The notes under the pieces: model-generated
Seen by the model: only the letters and a program-made list of their open reading frames with translations
Databases searched by the model: none
What the model was told of the DNA's origin: nothing
Translations under genes and position numbers: made by a program
In this document: positions 7,119 to 16,078 of the stretch, in pieces
Layout of the letters: each line of letters starts with the position of its first letter
Numbering within the stretch: position 1 is the stretch's first letter
NCBI GenBank assembly: GCA_007130825.1
Contig: SLRT01000079.1
Span: forward strand, 1 to 38,644
DNA: 38,644 nucleotides
Direction of reading: 5' to 3'
Source: Syntrophomonadaceae bacterium
GTDB lineage: Bacteria > Bacillota > Dethiobacteria > DTU022

Positions 7119-9737
7119 ATGGATTTAGAACGTTTGACCAACAAAACCAGAGAAGCGCTGTCAACGGCCCAGGAAATAGCGGTTAACCGTGGCCACCAGG
7201 TAGTCGGCCCAAAGCACCTTCTTTCCGCCCTGCTTGACCAGGAAGAAGGCCTGGCCGGCCGGTTTCTGGAGCATGCGGGAATCGATGCCGCCAACCTGAA
7301 ACAGGGCCTCGAAAAACTGCTCAATACCATTCCGCGCGTTTCCGGATACGAGGGCTCTTTGCAAATGAGTTCCTCCCTGGCCCGTGTTTTATCCAGGGCA
7401 GAGCAGGAAGCAAAACAGCTCAAAGATGATTACGTCAGCGTAGAACATCTTTTGTTAGCCCTGACCGAAGAAGGCGATGAAGATTTAAAGAAACTGCTCG
7501 CCGAAACAGGTTTGAACCGCGACAAACTGCTTAACTCATTGAAAACAGTTCGCGGCGCACAGCGCGTAACCAGCGAGAACCCGGAAGAGACCTACGAAGC
7601 CCTGCTGCGTTACGGAAGGGACCTGACTGATTTAGCTTCCAGGGGCAAGCTGGACCCGGTAATCGGCCGGGACGACGAAATACGCCGGATTATGGAGATT
7701 TTATCGCGAAGGACAAAAAACAACCCGGTGCTGATCGGCGATCCCGGAGTCGGAAAAACCGCGGTAGCCGAAGGCCTGGCCAGGAGAATCGTCGCCGGAG
7801 ATGTCCCGGAAGGTTTGAAAGATAAAAAAGTGATCTCCCTTGATATGGGCTCGCTTGTATCAGGGGCAAAATACCGCGGTGAATTTGAGGAAAGATTAAA
7901 AGCGGTCCTGAAAGAAGTGCAGGAAGCCGAGGGCAAGATCATCTTATTTATCGACGAACTGCACACCGTAGTTGGCGCCGGCGCCGCAGAAGGAGGCATG
8001 GATGCCAGCAACCTTCTCAAGCCGATGCTGGCCAGAGGCGAGCTGCAGTGCATCGGGGCGACCACTATCGGTGAATACCGTAAATACATAGAAAAAGATG
8101 CCGCCCTGGAAAGGCGCTTCCAGCAGGTCCAGATTGATCAACCCTCGGTGGAGGATACCATTTCAATCCTGCGCGGCCTGAAGGAACGCTACGAAGTGCA
8201 TCACGGGGTCCGCATCCAGGACAGCGCCCTGATATCTGCTGCGGTTTTATCCGATCGCTATATCAGCGATCGCTTTTTGCCCGACAAAGCGATTGACCTG
8301 ATTGACGAAGCGGCAGCTCACCTGCGCACCCAGATCGACAGCATGCCGGCCGCCCTCGATGAAATTACCCGCCGGATCATGCAGCTAGAAATCGAAGAGG
8401 CCGCCCTGAACAAGGAAAAAGACCGGGCCTCACGCGAACGGCTGGAAAAATTGCAGGAGGAACTGTCCGAACTGCGCAGTGAAGCTGATGCGATGAAAGC
8501 GCAGTGGCAGACTGAAAAAGAGTCAATTTCAAGGGTAAGATCGCTCAAACGTGAAATTGATGAGGTGCGCACCGAAATTGAAAAGGCGGAAAGGCAATAC
8601 GATCTGAACCGGGCAGCCGAGCTGAAGTACGGCCGCCTAAATGAGCTGGAACAACGCCTCCAGTCGGAAGAAGAACACCTGGCCAACAAACAGAAAGAAG
8701 ATATGCTCCTGAATGAAGAGGTCAGCGAAACAGAAATTGCCCGGGTGGTTAACCGCTGGACCGGTATACCGGTCAGCCGCCTCCTCGAAGGCGAGCGTGA
8801 AAAGCTGGTTCGTTTAGAAGATATCCTGCACGAACGGGTTATCGGACAGGAGGAGGCGGTCAGCGCCGTAGCCGACGCAGTGCTCAGGGCACGCAGCGGG
8901 ATAAAAGATCCCAACCGCCCGGTAGGCAGTTTTATATTTCTCGGCCCGACCGGAGTAGGTAAAACCGAGCTGGCCCGGACCCTGGCCGAGGCGCTGTTTG
9001 ACGACGAGCGCAACATGATCCGCCTCGACATGTCTGAATACATGGAAAAACATACCGTGGCCCGCCTGATCGGCGCGCCGCCAGGTTACGTCGGCTACGA
9101 AGAAGGCGGCCAATTAACCGAGGCAGTCAGGCGTAAGCCATACAGCGTAATCCTTTTTGACGAAGTGGAAAAGGCCCACCATGATGTCTTTAACGCAATG
9201 CTGCAGATCTTAGATGACGGCCGGTTGACCGATGGCAAGGGTCGGACAATTGATTTCAGAAATGCGATCCTGATCATGACTTCAAATATTGGCAGCCAGG
9301 AGATCCTTTCATTCCACGACAAAGGCGGAGATTATGAACAAATGAAAACTACCGTGCTCGGTTTACTGCGGCAAAACTTCCGCCCGGAATTTTTAAACCG
9401 CCTTGATGAGACGATCGTCTTCAGGGCACTGGAAAAAGACCAGGTCCACCGGATCGCCTCTTTGCTCCTGGAAAGGCTCTCTGCCCGGCTGGCAAATACA
9501 GCAAACCTGAGCCTGGAATGGGAAGACGATACTGTCGCTTACCTGGCTGAAAAGGGCTATGACCCGGCCTTTGGAGCAAGGCCCCTGAAAAGGGTAATCC
9601 AGAATGAAGTGGAGACTCCGCTTTCGCGCCGGATGATTGCCGGCGAGGTGAGCACCGAGGGGCCGATATGCATTGGCAAAGGCGAACACGGCCTGGAGTT
9701 CAGGCAAGCCGTCCAAGCCGAAAAAGTCGAGAGATAG
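7119..9737 (+). CDS. clpB: ATP-dependent disaggregase ClpB
   Basis: Hexameric AAA+ chaperone that rescues aggregated proteins together with DnaK. Its 872 residues contain, in order: the N-terminal Clp repeat domain, NBD1 with Walker A GDPGVGKT near residue 207, the long coiled-coil middle domain (about 410-525) that is diagnostic of ClpB rather than ClpC, and NBD2 with GPTGVGKT near residue 609 followed by the [11 protein letters not shown] and [20 protein letters not shown] segments. The middle domain is the DnaK-docking element, consistent with being the last gene of the dnaK cluster. No CtsR box is seen upstream. Confidence 0.98.
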   Translation: MDLERLTNKTREALSTAQEIAVNRGHQVVGPKHLLSALLDQEEGLAGRFLEHAGIDAANLKQGLEKLLNTIPRVSGYEGSLQMSSSLARVLSRAEQEAKQLKDDYVSVEHLLLALTEEGDEDLKKLLAETGLNRDKLLNSLKTVRGAQRVTSENPEETYEALLRYGRDLTDLASRGKLDPVIGRDDEIRRIMEILSRRTKNNPVLIGDPGVGKTAVAEGLARRIVAGDVPEGLKDKKVISLDMGSLVSGAKYRGEFEERLKAVLKEVQEAEGKIILFIDELHTVVGAGAAEGGMDASNLLKPMLARGELQCIGATTIGEYRKYIEKDAALERRFQQVQIDQPSVEDTISILRGLKERYEVHHGVRIQDSALISAAVLSDRYISDRFLPDKAIDLIDEAAAHLRTQIDSMPAALDEITRRIMQLEIEEAALNKEKDRASRERLEKLQEELSELRSEADAMKAQWQTEKESISRVRSLKREIDEVRTEIEKAERQYDLNRAAELKYGRLNELEQRLQSEEEHLANKQKEDMLLNEEVSETEIARVVNRWTGIPVSRLLEGEREKLVRLEDILHERVIGQEEAVSAVADAVLRARSGIKDPNRPVGSFIFLGPTGVGKTELARTLAEALFDDERNMIRLDMSEYMEKHTVARLIGAPPGYVGYEEGGQLTEAVRRKPYSVILFDEVEKAHHDVFNAMLQILDDGRLTDGKGRTIDFRNAILIMTSNIGSQEILSFHDKGGDYEQMKTTVLGLLRQNFRPEFLNRLDETIVFRALEKDQVHRIASLLLERLSARLANTANLSLEWEDDTVAYLAEKGYDPAFGARPLKRVIQNEVETPLSRRMIAGEVSTEGPICIGKGEHGLEFRQAVQAEKVER

Positions 9738-9905
9738 GGTTATTTCAAGGAAATTGGGAACAGTAAGCGGAAGCCGGGCTTTTCAATCAAGAAAAAGCAG
9801 TCCGCTGGAAAAATAAAAACATCCCGATTTATGTGAACATAAAAGGAATATTGCCCGGCCACACTAAAAAACAGATGCAGCGCTGAATTAAAAAAAATAC
9901 AAACA

Positions 9906-9937
9906 GGGCCACTTCTTAAAAAAAAGAGGAGTGGCCC
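9906..9937 (-). terminator. Bidirectional hairpin between clpB and the flavoprotein gene
   Basis: GGGCCACT (9906-9913) and AGTGGCCC (9930-9937) form an 8-bp stem, extended by weaker pairs towards a poly-A loop. Read on the minus strand the hairpin is followed by a T-rich stretch including eight T, so it best fits termination of the flavoprotein transcript, and could also stop clpB readthrough. The remainder of 9738-9961 shows nothing else convincing. Confidence 0.6.
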
Positions 9938-9961
9938 CAATTTATTATGCTTTAAATATAT

Positions 9962-10558
9962 TTACTGCTGCAGAGTTTCCTCGACTCCGGCAACGAACTC
10001 TTTACCAGCCTGGTAAGTTTCAGCGAGCGCTTCCGGACTGTGAAGAACAGCCCCTTTCTCATCATATCCCCGGTAAGACAGGCTGCCGGCAAACTTATGG
10101 TTGATATTGGTAAAGAAGACTTTGATTATTTCCAGCGCATTCTCACAATATCGCTCTCGTTTTAGGGCGCCGACACAGATGAAAAAGCCCTGGCGTTTTG
10201 GCTTATCGGGAACAAAGGGGGTGTTTAAATTAAACTTGGCATGCCACCAGCACTGGAAACGGTCAATAAGCATTTTCAGCTGAGCATTTAAGGAACCGAA
10301 AGTAATCGGGCTGGCAATGACTAAAGCATCGGCATTGATCATCTTCGGGTAAACTTCCTGCATATCATCTTTTAAAATACAACGTCCATCTTTTGCGCAA
10401 GCATCACAAGCCTGGCAGGGCCTGAACTTCAGGTCATTGATACGCAGCAATTCAACCTGCCATCCTGCATCTTCAGCTCCGCGGCAAAATTCTTTTAAAA
10501 GAATTTCGCTGTTGCCATTACGGCGCGGACTGGACGCCAGCGCCAACAATGTTTTCAA
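9962..10558 (-). CDS. Iron-sulfur flavoprotein / NADPH-dependent FMN reductase family
   Basis: Flavodoxin-fold FMN protein of 198 residues with the phosphate-binding loop SSPRRNGNS near the N-terminus and the compact cysteine motif C48-C51-C54-C60 (PCQACDACAKDGRC) typical of Isf-type iron-sulfur flavoproteins, which bind a [4Fe-4S] cluster next to FMN. In anaerobes these are thought to reduce O2, peroxide or other small acceptors using ferredoxin-type donors. The ASPITFGSLNAQLKMLIDR segment is the usual flavin-contact region. It is monocistronic and divergent from the deacetylase; the ribosome site AAGGAAG lies about 9 bases before the ATG. Confidence 0.85.
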   Translation of the reverse strand: MKTLLALASSPRRNGNSEILLKEFCRGAEDAGWQVELLRINDLKFRPCQACDACAKDGRCILKDDMQEVYPKMINADALVIASPITFGSLNAQLKMLIDRFQCWWHAKFNLNTPFVPDKPKRQGFFICVGALKRERYCENALEIIKVFFTNINHKFAGSLSYRGYDEKGAVLHSPEALAETYQAGKEFVAGVEETLQQ

Positions 10559-10698
10559 CGGTGTTCACTTCCTTTTCACTTTAGTTGGGAAATAAAAATT
10601 AACATTGTTTTATCTTTTGTAGTAGGTTACCATATAGAAGGGAAAAAGAAAATAGAATTACTTTTAAATAAATTTTTAAATACAGGAAAGTGGTGGCT

Positions 10699-11634
10699 AT
10701 GCCGGGCCGACATGTAAATCACTACAGCAAAAGAACAAGACAGCCGCGAAAAGGCCTAACCGCTCGACTGGCAATCTTAATATTTTTACTGGCCGCGGTT
10801 GGAGCTCTCTCTATTTTCAGCGCAAACCTGTACCTGGCCATGCAGTCGCTGCACCGAAATCTTGATTCGCTTGAAGAAAAACTCGAGCAGGTGGAGCAGG
10901 AAAATATCAAGCTTGAAGAACAATATGACCAGATCCATGAAGAAAAAGAAAAACTGCGTGAAGAAAACGAGATTTTACGCGAAGAAAACAAGATGATGCG
11001 TTCAGAAACGATTATTGAATACGGTAATCGCGAAACCAATAAAGTAGCCATTACTATTGATGATGGGGCAGATGCAGCATTAACCCACCGGGCCCTTGAT
11101 TACCTCAGGGAACACAATCTGCAAGCGACCCTTTTCCCCAAGGGTAATAATGTAGAACAAAATCCGGAAGTATGGCAGCGGGCTGTTGAAGAGGGCCACG
11201 AACTGGGCAATCACACTTACAGCCATCCTTTTATAACCAATATTTCCGCGGACCGGGTCCGGGAAGAGATAAGCGGCTGGCAGGAATCGGTCGATAAAGC
11301 TGTTGATTCTTCTTATCGCACCCTCTTTTTCCGGCCGCCCTACGGAGATGGTTTTCTTTCAGGCCAGAGCCATCACACCGGCCGGCTCCAGGAGATCATT
11401 GCCGAAAAAGGCATGTTCACTGTCCTCTGGGACGTTGAATTAATTTATGCCTTGCGCAATCAAGCATACACACCGGCCCGTGTAACCGAACATGTGCTGG
11501 CAAACGCCAAAGGCGGCAGTATCGTTCTACTGCACTTTAATGAAGCAGATATCGACGCCCTGCCCGATATTATCTCCGGCCTGCGCGATCGCGGCCTGGA
11601 ACCCTGTTCCCTAAGCGAGCTGCTATTAGATTAA
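10699..11634 (+). CDS. Membrane-anchored polysaccharide deacetylase (NodB domain)
   Basis: Carbohydrate esterase 4 family protein, likely acting on cell-wall peptidoglycan or another envelope glycan outside the membrane. The order is a basic N-terminus, one membrane segment (about 20-45), a highly charged coiled coil (about 50-100), and the NodB domain. Motif 1 reads TIDDGAD (D121, D122) instead of the usual TFDDGP; motif 2 is GNHTYSHP with H172 and H176; motif 3 is FFRPPYGDG. The metal-binding set is therefore present. The ATG at 10699 has GGAAAG 8 bases upstream; two GTG codons just before it are less likely. Its 3' end overlaps the converging dctM by 9 bases. Confidence 0.88.
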   Translation: MPGRHVNHYSKRTRQPRKGLTARLAILIFLLAAVGALSIFSANLYLAMQSLHRNLDSLEEKLEQVEQENIKLEEQYDQIHEEKEKLREENEILREENKMMRSETIIEYGNRETNKVAITIDDGADAALTHRALDYLREHNLQATLFPKGNNVEQNPEVWQRAVEEGHELGNHTYSHPFITNISADRVREEISGWQESVDKAVDSSYRTLFFRPPYGDGFLSGQSHHTGRLQEIIAEKGMFTVLWDVELIYALRNQAYTPARVTEHVLANAKGGSIVLLHFNEADIDALPDIISGLRDRGLEPCSLSELLLD

Positions 11635-12930
11635 CGAAGGTAAGAATGTGGCCAATCCGGGAAAAATAATCAGCAGGGCCAGGGCGACGATAATTGCAAA
11701 TAAAAATGGCCAGACGCCCCGAAAGATCACTTCGAGGGGCACGTTACCGGCGACCCCCTTTACAATATAGACATTCATCCCTACCGGCGGAGTAATTACC
11801 CCCATGGCCACGACCATAACAATGATCACGCCGAACCAAATCGGATCATAGCCGAGCACCCCGACAGCCACCGGTAAAAAAATAGGAATGGTTAGCAGTA
11901 TCAGGGCCAGTGCATCTATAAAACAACCTAAGGCCAGGTAAATTAACAAAATAAGGGCGATCACTGCAAACGAAGGCAGGGCAAGCTCAGCCGCCCAGTC
12001 AGCCATGTCAAAAGGAATCCTGCTGAGGGCGATAAAACGGCCAAAAATAACCGCCGAGGCAACCAAAAGCATGATCATCGCCGTGGTGCGGGTAGTATCA
12101 GCCAGAGATTTTGTAATCATCGCCAGGTTTACCTGCTTTTTAAGCGCTGCAACCAGCAAAACCCCGGCCACCCCAACAGCACCGGCTTCCGTCGGCATAA
12201 ACCACCCGGCAAAAAGACCGCCCAGGGAAATGGTAAATACGATCATAACTTCAAACAAACCGCCTCCCAAAGCCAGGTAACGATCACGCCAGCCGGCTTT
12301 AGGGCCGGCCGGACCTAAGGCAGGAGTGTAGCGGGCGGTAATAAAGATAACCAGCATGTACAGCGCCATCAATAATAATCCAGGAATAATTCCGGCTAAA
12401 AACAGCCGTCCGACCGATTGCTCGGCGGCAATGCCATAGACAATAAAGATCACGCTGGGCGGGATGAGCACCCCTAAAGCTCCGCCTGCCGCCACGCTGG
12501 CCGTCGAAAGAGATGGATCATAATTATACTTGCGCATTTCCGGTAAAGCAATCGCCCCGATTGTAGCTGCCGTCGCAGTATTGGAACCACAAACCGCTCC
12601 AAAAAGGGCACAGGTAACCTGGGTGGCGATAGCCAGACCACCGGGAAGGTGGCCGACCATTTTGTACGCCAAATCATAAAGCCGGGCTCCCATTCCGGCA
12701 TGGAAAGCAAGAAAGCCCATCAGGATAAACATCGGTATCACGCTCAGCGAATAACGGGAAAAGGTGGAAAACAGCTCTGTTGAAACCATGGACAGGGCAG
12801 CAGAGGTGGAAGTCAGGTAGCTGAATCCGGCAAACCCGACCATAGCCATGGCATAGGCTATAGGCATTTTTAATATGATCAGAAGGAAAAAAATAAAAAT
12901 TCCGATCAAACCTGCCATTGTCGGGCTCAT
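11626..12930 (-). CDS. dctM: TRAP transporter large permease subunit (DctM)
   Basis: Large membrane subunit of a tripartite ATP-independent periplasmic transporter that uses an ion gradient to import an organic acid. The 434 residues are strongly hydrophobic with about 12 membrane segments, and contain family landmarks such as GAVCGSNTATAATIGAIALPEM, GGALGVLIPPS, WFMPTEAGAVGV and VITPPVGMNVYIVKG. The ATG at 12930 overlaps the dctQ stop in an ATGA and has a GGGGGTG site; a GTG two codons earlier is the alternative. The substrate cannot be told from sequence. The tail overlaps the converging deacetylase by 9 bases. Confidence 0.95.
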   Translation of the reverse strand: MSPTMAGLIGIFIFFLLIILKMPIAYAMAMVGFAGFSYLTSTSAALSMVSTELFSTFSRYSLSVIPMFILMGFLAFHAGMGARLYDLAYKMVGHLPGGLAIATQVTCALFGAVCGSNTATAATIGAIALPEMRKYNYDPSLSTASVAAGGALGVLIPPSVIFIVYGIAAEQSVGRLFLAGIIPGLLLMALYMLVIFITARYTPALGPAGPKAGWRDRYLALGGGLFEVMIVFTISLGGLFAGWFMPTEAGAVGVAGVLLVAALKKQVNLAMITKSLADTTRTTAMIMLLVASAVIFGRFIALSRIPFDMADWAAELALPSFAVIALILLIYLALGCFIDALALILLTIPIFLPVAVGVLGYDPIWFGVIIVMVVAMGVITPPVGMNVYIVKGVAGNVPLEVIFRGVWPFLFAIIVALALLIIFPGLATFLPSLI

Positions 12931-13415
12931 TTCCACTCACCCCCGAAAAATAGCTTCAGCAACCGGACCAGGACGGTCAGGGCCAGCACTAAAAATCCAA
13001 AAGCTACCAGGTAAATAAACGGATAAAAAATGATCTGTGTAGTCGGTGAAACCTCACCGCTTGCGGCAATGATGGTCCCGTAATCAAAAAGGTTAAAAGC
13101 AACAAAGAATAAAAAAGCCAAAACCGGGATACCGATCAAAAGATCAATATACCGCTGCAGACCTTGCGGTAATTTCTCGACGATAAAACCAACGGAAATA
13201 TGGCCGTCTTCCAGGGCGCAGCGGGACAGGGCCAGTCCGATAACAGCGGCGGTGAGAAAACCAACCATTTCGTAAGTTCCCAGGATAGACCGACCGAACA
13301 GGGCTCTGCCCAATATATTGGCCACTACCAAAAAAGCGGTAACCGCCAAAATAATTCCGGCAAACAGGTCAAGATAGCGGCTTAATTTAGCGACAACTGC
13401 TTCCAGTACAGACAT
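12927..13415 (-). CDS. dctQ: TRAP transporter small permease subunit (DctQ)
   Basis: Small four-helix membrane subunit that pairs with DctM. From the ATG at 13415 it is 162 residues: MSVLEAVVAKLSRYLDLFAG, then four hydrophobic segments, with the family-typical NILGRALFGRSILGTYEMVG and ALEDGHISVGFIVEKLP. AAGGAAG lies about 8 bases upstream. The frame is open further upstream to 13568, but that extension is hydrophilic, not DctQ-like, and is rejected. A 172-base gap separates it from dctP; I see no terminator in that gap, so all three TRAP genes are probably one operon. Confidence 0.9.
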   Translation of the reverse strand: MSVLEAVVAKLSRYLDLFAGIILAVTAFLVVANILGRALFGRSILGTYEMVGFLTAAVIGLALSRCALEDGHISVGFIVEKLPQGLQRYIDLLIGIPVLAFLFFVAFNLFDYGTIIAASGEVSPTTQIIFYPFIYLVAFGFLVLALTVLVRLLKLFFGGEWK

Positions 13416-13587
13416 GATGCATCTTCCTTTTGCTGAATTCTTATAGTTTGGCCCGTGATATAGTACATCTTTTAAACTGACCCGGTCCCGGATCCGCTGT
13501 CCAGGCAAATAATACTTAATAATTTCACCTGTATAACAGAAACCGGGATACGGGCTTTCAACAACCATAATTGATCAATAATTATAG

Positions 13588-14601
13588 TTATTGATATTGC
13601 TCGGCCAGACGCTTGACTGTTTGCAGGATCTCTTCACCGTCAAAGCCAAGTTCGTTCATTTCCTCCACAAAATTGTCCTGGATCGGCTGAACTTTTTCAA
13701 TCCATTTTTCGGTCTCTTCAGCGGTGAGGGTGATTATTTCCTGGCCGGTTTCCTCGACCGCCCACTCCAGGGCCTCTTCATTCTGGACATCCCATAAACC
13801 GGCGGCGACTTCCTCGAAGAAACGCTCATTGACTTCCAAAAAGATTTCCTGTAATTCCGGCGGGAGGGAATCCCATTTGTCCTGGTTCATGGTCACAAAG
13901 AAAACCGCGTTATAAAGAAACGGGGTCCGGGTCAGGTAGTCGGTAACTTCAGCATGCCGCCACCCTTTCAGCACCTCAACAGGGGCCAGGTTGCCATCGA
14001 CCATGCCGCGCTGCAGGGCCTCATAGGCATCGGGCTGGGGCATGGCTTCCGGAGTAGCCCCTAACAGGGGAAGCGTATCAGCGCTTAAACCGGCAGCCCG
14101 GATTTTCATTCCCTGCAGGTCATCTAAATTTTCCACCGGTTCAGTAGTAAACAGATCGCCCGGGCCGGTAGCTAAAACAAACATTAACTCTGTATCCTGC
14201 ACCTCTTGCAGTTCCAGCTCTTTGATCCCTTCCCAGGCCACTTTACTGGCCATTTCCGAACTATTATAGACAATTCCGGGCAGTTCAAAGGCTTCCAAGA
14301 CCGGGAAGCGGCCGCGGGTATAAAAAAAGGCGGAAAGCCCGATATCGGCTGCGCCGGAAACAACCCCGCTGTAAGTATCGCCTGCTTCAAGCAGGGTTTC
14401 TCCCGGGTAACTGGTTATCTCGATCCGGCCATCACTGGCTTCTTCGAGCGCTTCGGCCCAACCCTGAACCAGCACTTCTTCAGCAGGATGCCCGGCCGGG
14501 AAAAAATGGGCCAGCGTGAATTCATCAGTTTCCTCGCGATCACAACCAGCCACCAGAATTAGTATTGCTGCCATGCCAATGATTAATAGGTTTTTTCTCA
14601 T
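13588..14601 (-). CDS. dctP: TRAP transporter solute-binding lipoprotein (DctP)
   Basis: Extracytoplasmic solute receptor of the TRAP system, 337 residues. The signal peptide LLIIGMAAILILVAGC ends in a lipobox, so the mature protein is attached to the outer face of the membrane through its Cys, as expected in a Gram-positive. Family features include TLAHFFPAGHPAEE, GAADIGLSAFFYTRGRFP and the ligand-binding Arg in GMKIRAAG. I chose the ATG at 14601, 7 bases after GGAGGAG; the ATG at 14616 overlaps that ribosome site. First gene of dctPQM. An inverted repeat at 14658-14677 lies in its leader. Confidence 0.93.
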   Translation of the reverse strand: MRKNLLIIGMAAILILVAGCDREETDEFTLAHFFPAGHPAEEVLVQGWAEALEEASDGRIEITSYPGETLLEAGDTYSGVVSGAADIGLSAFFYTRGRFPVLEAFELPGIVYNSSEMASKVAWEGIKELELQEVQDTELMFVLATGPGDLFTTEPVENLDDLQGMKIRAAGLSADTLPLLGATPEAMPQPDAYEALQRGMVDGNLAPVEVLKGWRHAEVTDYLTRTPFLYNAVFFVTMNQDKWDSLPPELQEIFLEVNERFFEEVAAGLWDVQNEEALEWAVEETGQEIITLTAEETEKWIEKVQPIQDNFVEEMNELGFDGEEILQTVKRLAEQYQ

Positions 14602-14657
14602 TTTTTTCTCCTCCATAAAAGTTGATCTGTGATTAACGCTCAGGGCATAAAAGAAAT

Positions 14658-14677
14658 AATACCCCGGTGGGAGTATT
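14658..14677 (-). promoter_or_regulatory. Inverted repeat upstream of dctP
   Basis: Arms AATAC...CCC and GGG...GTATT form an 8-bp imperfect palindrome (with one G-T pair) about 57 bases before the dctP start. It could be an operator for substrate-dependent control of the TRAP operon or a small leader hairpin. No matching regulator gene is nearby. Confidence 0.35.
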
Positions 14678-14684
14678 AATAAGC

Positions 14685-14711
14685 AAAAAATTAGCCGGCC
14701 CTATGACCGGC
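14685..14711 (-). terminator. Rho-independent terminator of the iscS-iscU-tusA-dsrE operon
   Basis: On the minus strand GCCGG (14711-14707) and CCGGC (14698-14694) pair around 8 bases and are followed by TAATTTTTT. It lies about 100 bases after the dsrE-like gene and upstream of dctP, separating the two minus-strand operons. Confidence 0.75.
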
Positions 14712-14813
14712 ACAAGCGCTTTGCAAACCCTGCCGTCCTACCATGCTAATTAATATATTTTCGCCATGGTTTTTAAAAATCCTTCCGGACGGTAAAATTT
14801 TTATCTATAGCTT

Positions 14814-15188
14814 TTAAAAGTTCAATATTGCATCGGCATCCAGGGCCAGGTCATTTAAGGTGGCTGCCCCGGCAATTGTCGCTTCTTCAACTAAATCTTC
14901 TGCCTTAATTTCGCCTCCGAATAGCTGCATGCTCTGCTGGCAGGCCATGATTTTAATCCCCTGGCCGGCAGTTTGCTGCAGCACTTCCTTGAGGGTTGGG
15001 AACTCACCGATTTTTACTTTTTCCGCTTCTCCCTTAACCAGGTTTTTCAAACCAAGACCCAGGAAATAAACTGTAGCCTCCACGCCCATCGCTTTTGCCG
15101 TCTGGGCCAGGATCAAAGGAGAATACAGCCTGTTCGGGGTATCGGTCCCGCTGGTCTGCACATAAAGGATTTTTTTCGCTTCAGCCAT
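14814..15188 (-). CDS. DsrE/DsrF-family sulfur-relay protein
   Basis: Small cytosolic protein of 124 residues with the DsrE fold. The N-terminus KKILYVQTSGTDTPNRLYSPL and the single conserved Cys83 in KIMACQQSM fit proteins that carry sulfur as a persulfide. It starts 1 base after the stop of the TusA-like gene, with a GAGGAGG site, and is the last gene of the iscS-iscU operon. TusA and DsrE-like domains are found fused in YedF-type proteins of other bacteria; here they are neighbouring separate genes. Partner and acceptor are unknown. Confidence 0.82.
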   Translation of the reverse strand: MAEAKKILYVQTSGTDTPNRLYSPLILAQTAKAMGVEATVYFLGLGLKNLVKGEAEKVKIGEFPTLKEVLQQTAGQGIKIMACQQSMQLFGGEIKAEDLVEEATIAGAATLNDLALDADAILNF

Positions 15189-15189
15189 G

Positions 15190-15549
15190 TTATGAAACCT
15201 CCTCGCTTCCTTTTAGGATAAAAAAGTGGTATTCTTCGCCATTCTGCTGCATTTTCACCAACTGATGCCCGGCCCTTTTAGCCCAGCGGGGGATATCTTC
15301 CTCTGATGCCGGGTCATCTGCAATCAACTCCATCACCTCCCTGTCTTCCAGTTGATCTATCTCTTCTTTTGCCCGCATTACCGGTACCGGACAGTACAAC
15401 CCGACACAATCAACCCGGTGAACCTTAAACCTGCCATCATTATTGCAGGTATACTTTTCCGTACCGGGTTCAGGACATATCGGTTGATCACAGAAAGGGC
15501 AGCTGCATTGGCTCTTGTTTATTTCAACATTCAGGTTTTCATCGTTCAT
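15190..15549 (-). CDS. TusA-like sulfur carrier with Cys-rich N-terminal extension
   Basis: The C-terminal two thirds is a TusA (SirA/YeeD) domain: VDCVGLYCPVPVMRAKEEI, with Cys53 in the CPxP motif as the expected sulfur-carrying residue. The first 40 residues add five cysteines (C15, C17, C20, C25, C35; CSCPFCDQPIC), which could bind zinc or an Fe-S cluster, an unusual extension for TusA. Length is 119 residues instead of about 80. GGGAGG lies 8 bases before the ATG. It follows iscU after a 133-base gap containing a small hairpin and directly precedes the dsrE-like gene. Confidence 0.82.
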   Translation of the reverse strand: MNDENLNVEINKSQCSCPFCDQPICPEPGTEKYTCNNDGRFKVHRVDCVGLYCPVPVMRAKEEIDQLEDREVMELIADDPASEEDIPRWAKRAGHQLVKMQQNGEEYHFFILKGSEEVS

Positions 15550-15597
15550 CTGTTATCCTCCCTTTAATTGGGCGAACGCAAAGTAATTAAACAAATA

Positions 15598-15621
15598 TAA
15601 GCTTGCTTCGCTCAAAGCTTA
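15598..15621 (-). other. Hairpin between iscU and the tusA-like gene
   Basis: TAAGCTT (15598-15604) and AAGCTTA (15615-15621) form a 7-bp stem with a 10-base loop. On the minus strand it is followed by TATTTGTTTAAT, a poor U tract. It may reduce readthrough or protect the iscSU message. Confidence 0.45.
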
Positions 15622-15682
15622 ATGGCAAATAAAATATCTAAACAATCTCTGCCGGTTAAAACCACTTCCTGTTCACGGTTTA

Positions 15683-16078
15683 TCAAGAACTGCTGCCTGC
15701 TTCGACCTTTTGTTTTTCCATGTAATCTGTTATTGCTTTGTGCAGAGCATCGGCTCCGAGATTGGAACAGTGCATCTTGTTGCCAGGCAAACCGCCAAGC
15801 TCTTCAGCTACCTGCTTGTTGGTAATCTTCAAAGCTTCTTCCAGGGTTTTGCCTTTGGCCATTTCTGAAACCATGCTTGAAACGGCTATAGCGGCGCCGC
15901 AGCCGAAAGTGAAATACTTGACATCCTCGATGCGGTTATCTTTAACCTTGATCGTGAATTTCATCATATCACCGCACACCGGGTTTCCTACTTCGCCGAT
16001 GCCGTCGGGCTCGCTGACTTCACCGATATTACGGGGATTAGTAAAATGTTCCATAACTTTCTCACTGTACTCGGGCAT
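15683..16078 (-). CDS. iscU: IscU/NifU-type Fe-S cluster scaffold
   Basis: Scaffold on which [2Fe-2S] clusters are built, 131 residues. The cluster ligands are all present: C35 and D37 (NPVCGDMMKF), C60 (FGCGAAIAVSS) and H103-C104 (KMHCSNLGADAL). The HscA-binding motif LPPVK is replaced by LPGNK, which fits the absence of hscA/hscB in the operon. The ATG at 16078 is 8 bases after GGAGGG; the ATG two codons earlier is too close to it. It overlaps the end of the iscS-like gene by 17 bases, so the two are coupled. Confidence 0.93.
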   Translation of the reverse strand: MPEYSEKVMEHFTNPRNIGEVSEPDGIGEVGNPVCGDMMKFTIKVKDNRIEDVKYFTFGCGAAIAVSSMVSEMAKGKTLEEALKITNKQVAEELGGLPGNKMHCSNLGADALHKAITDYMEKQKVEAGSSS

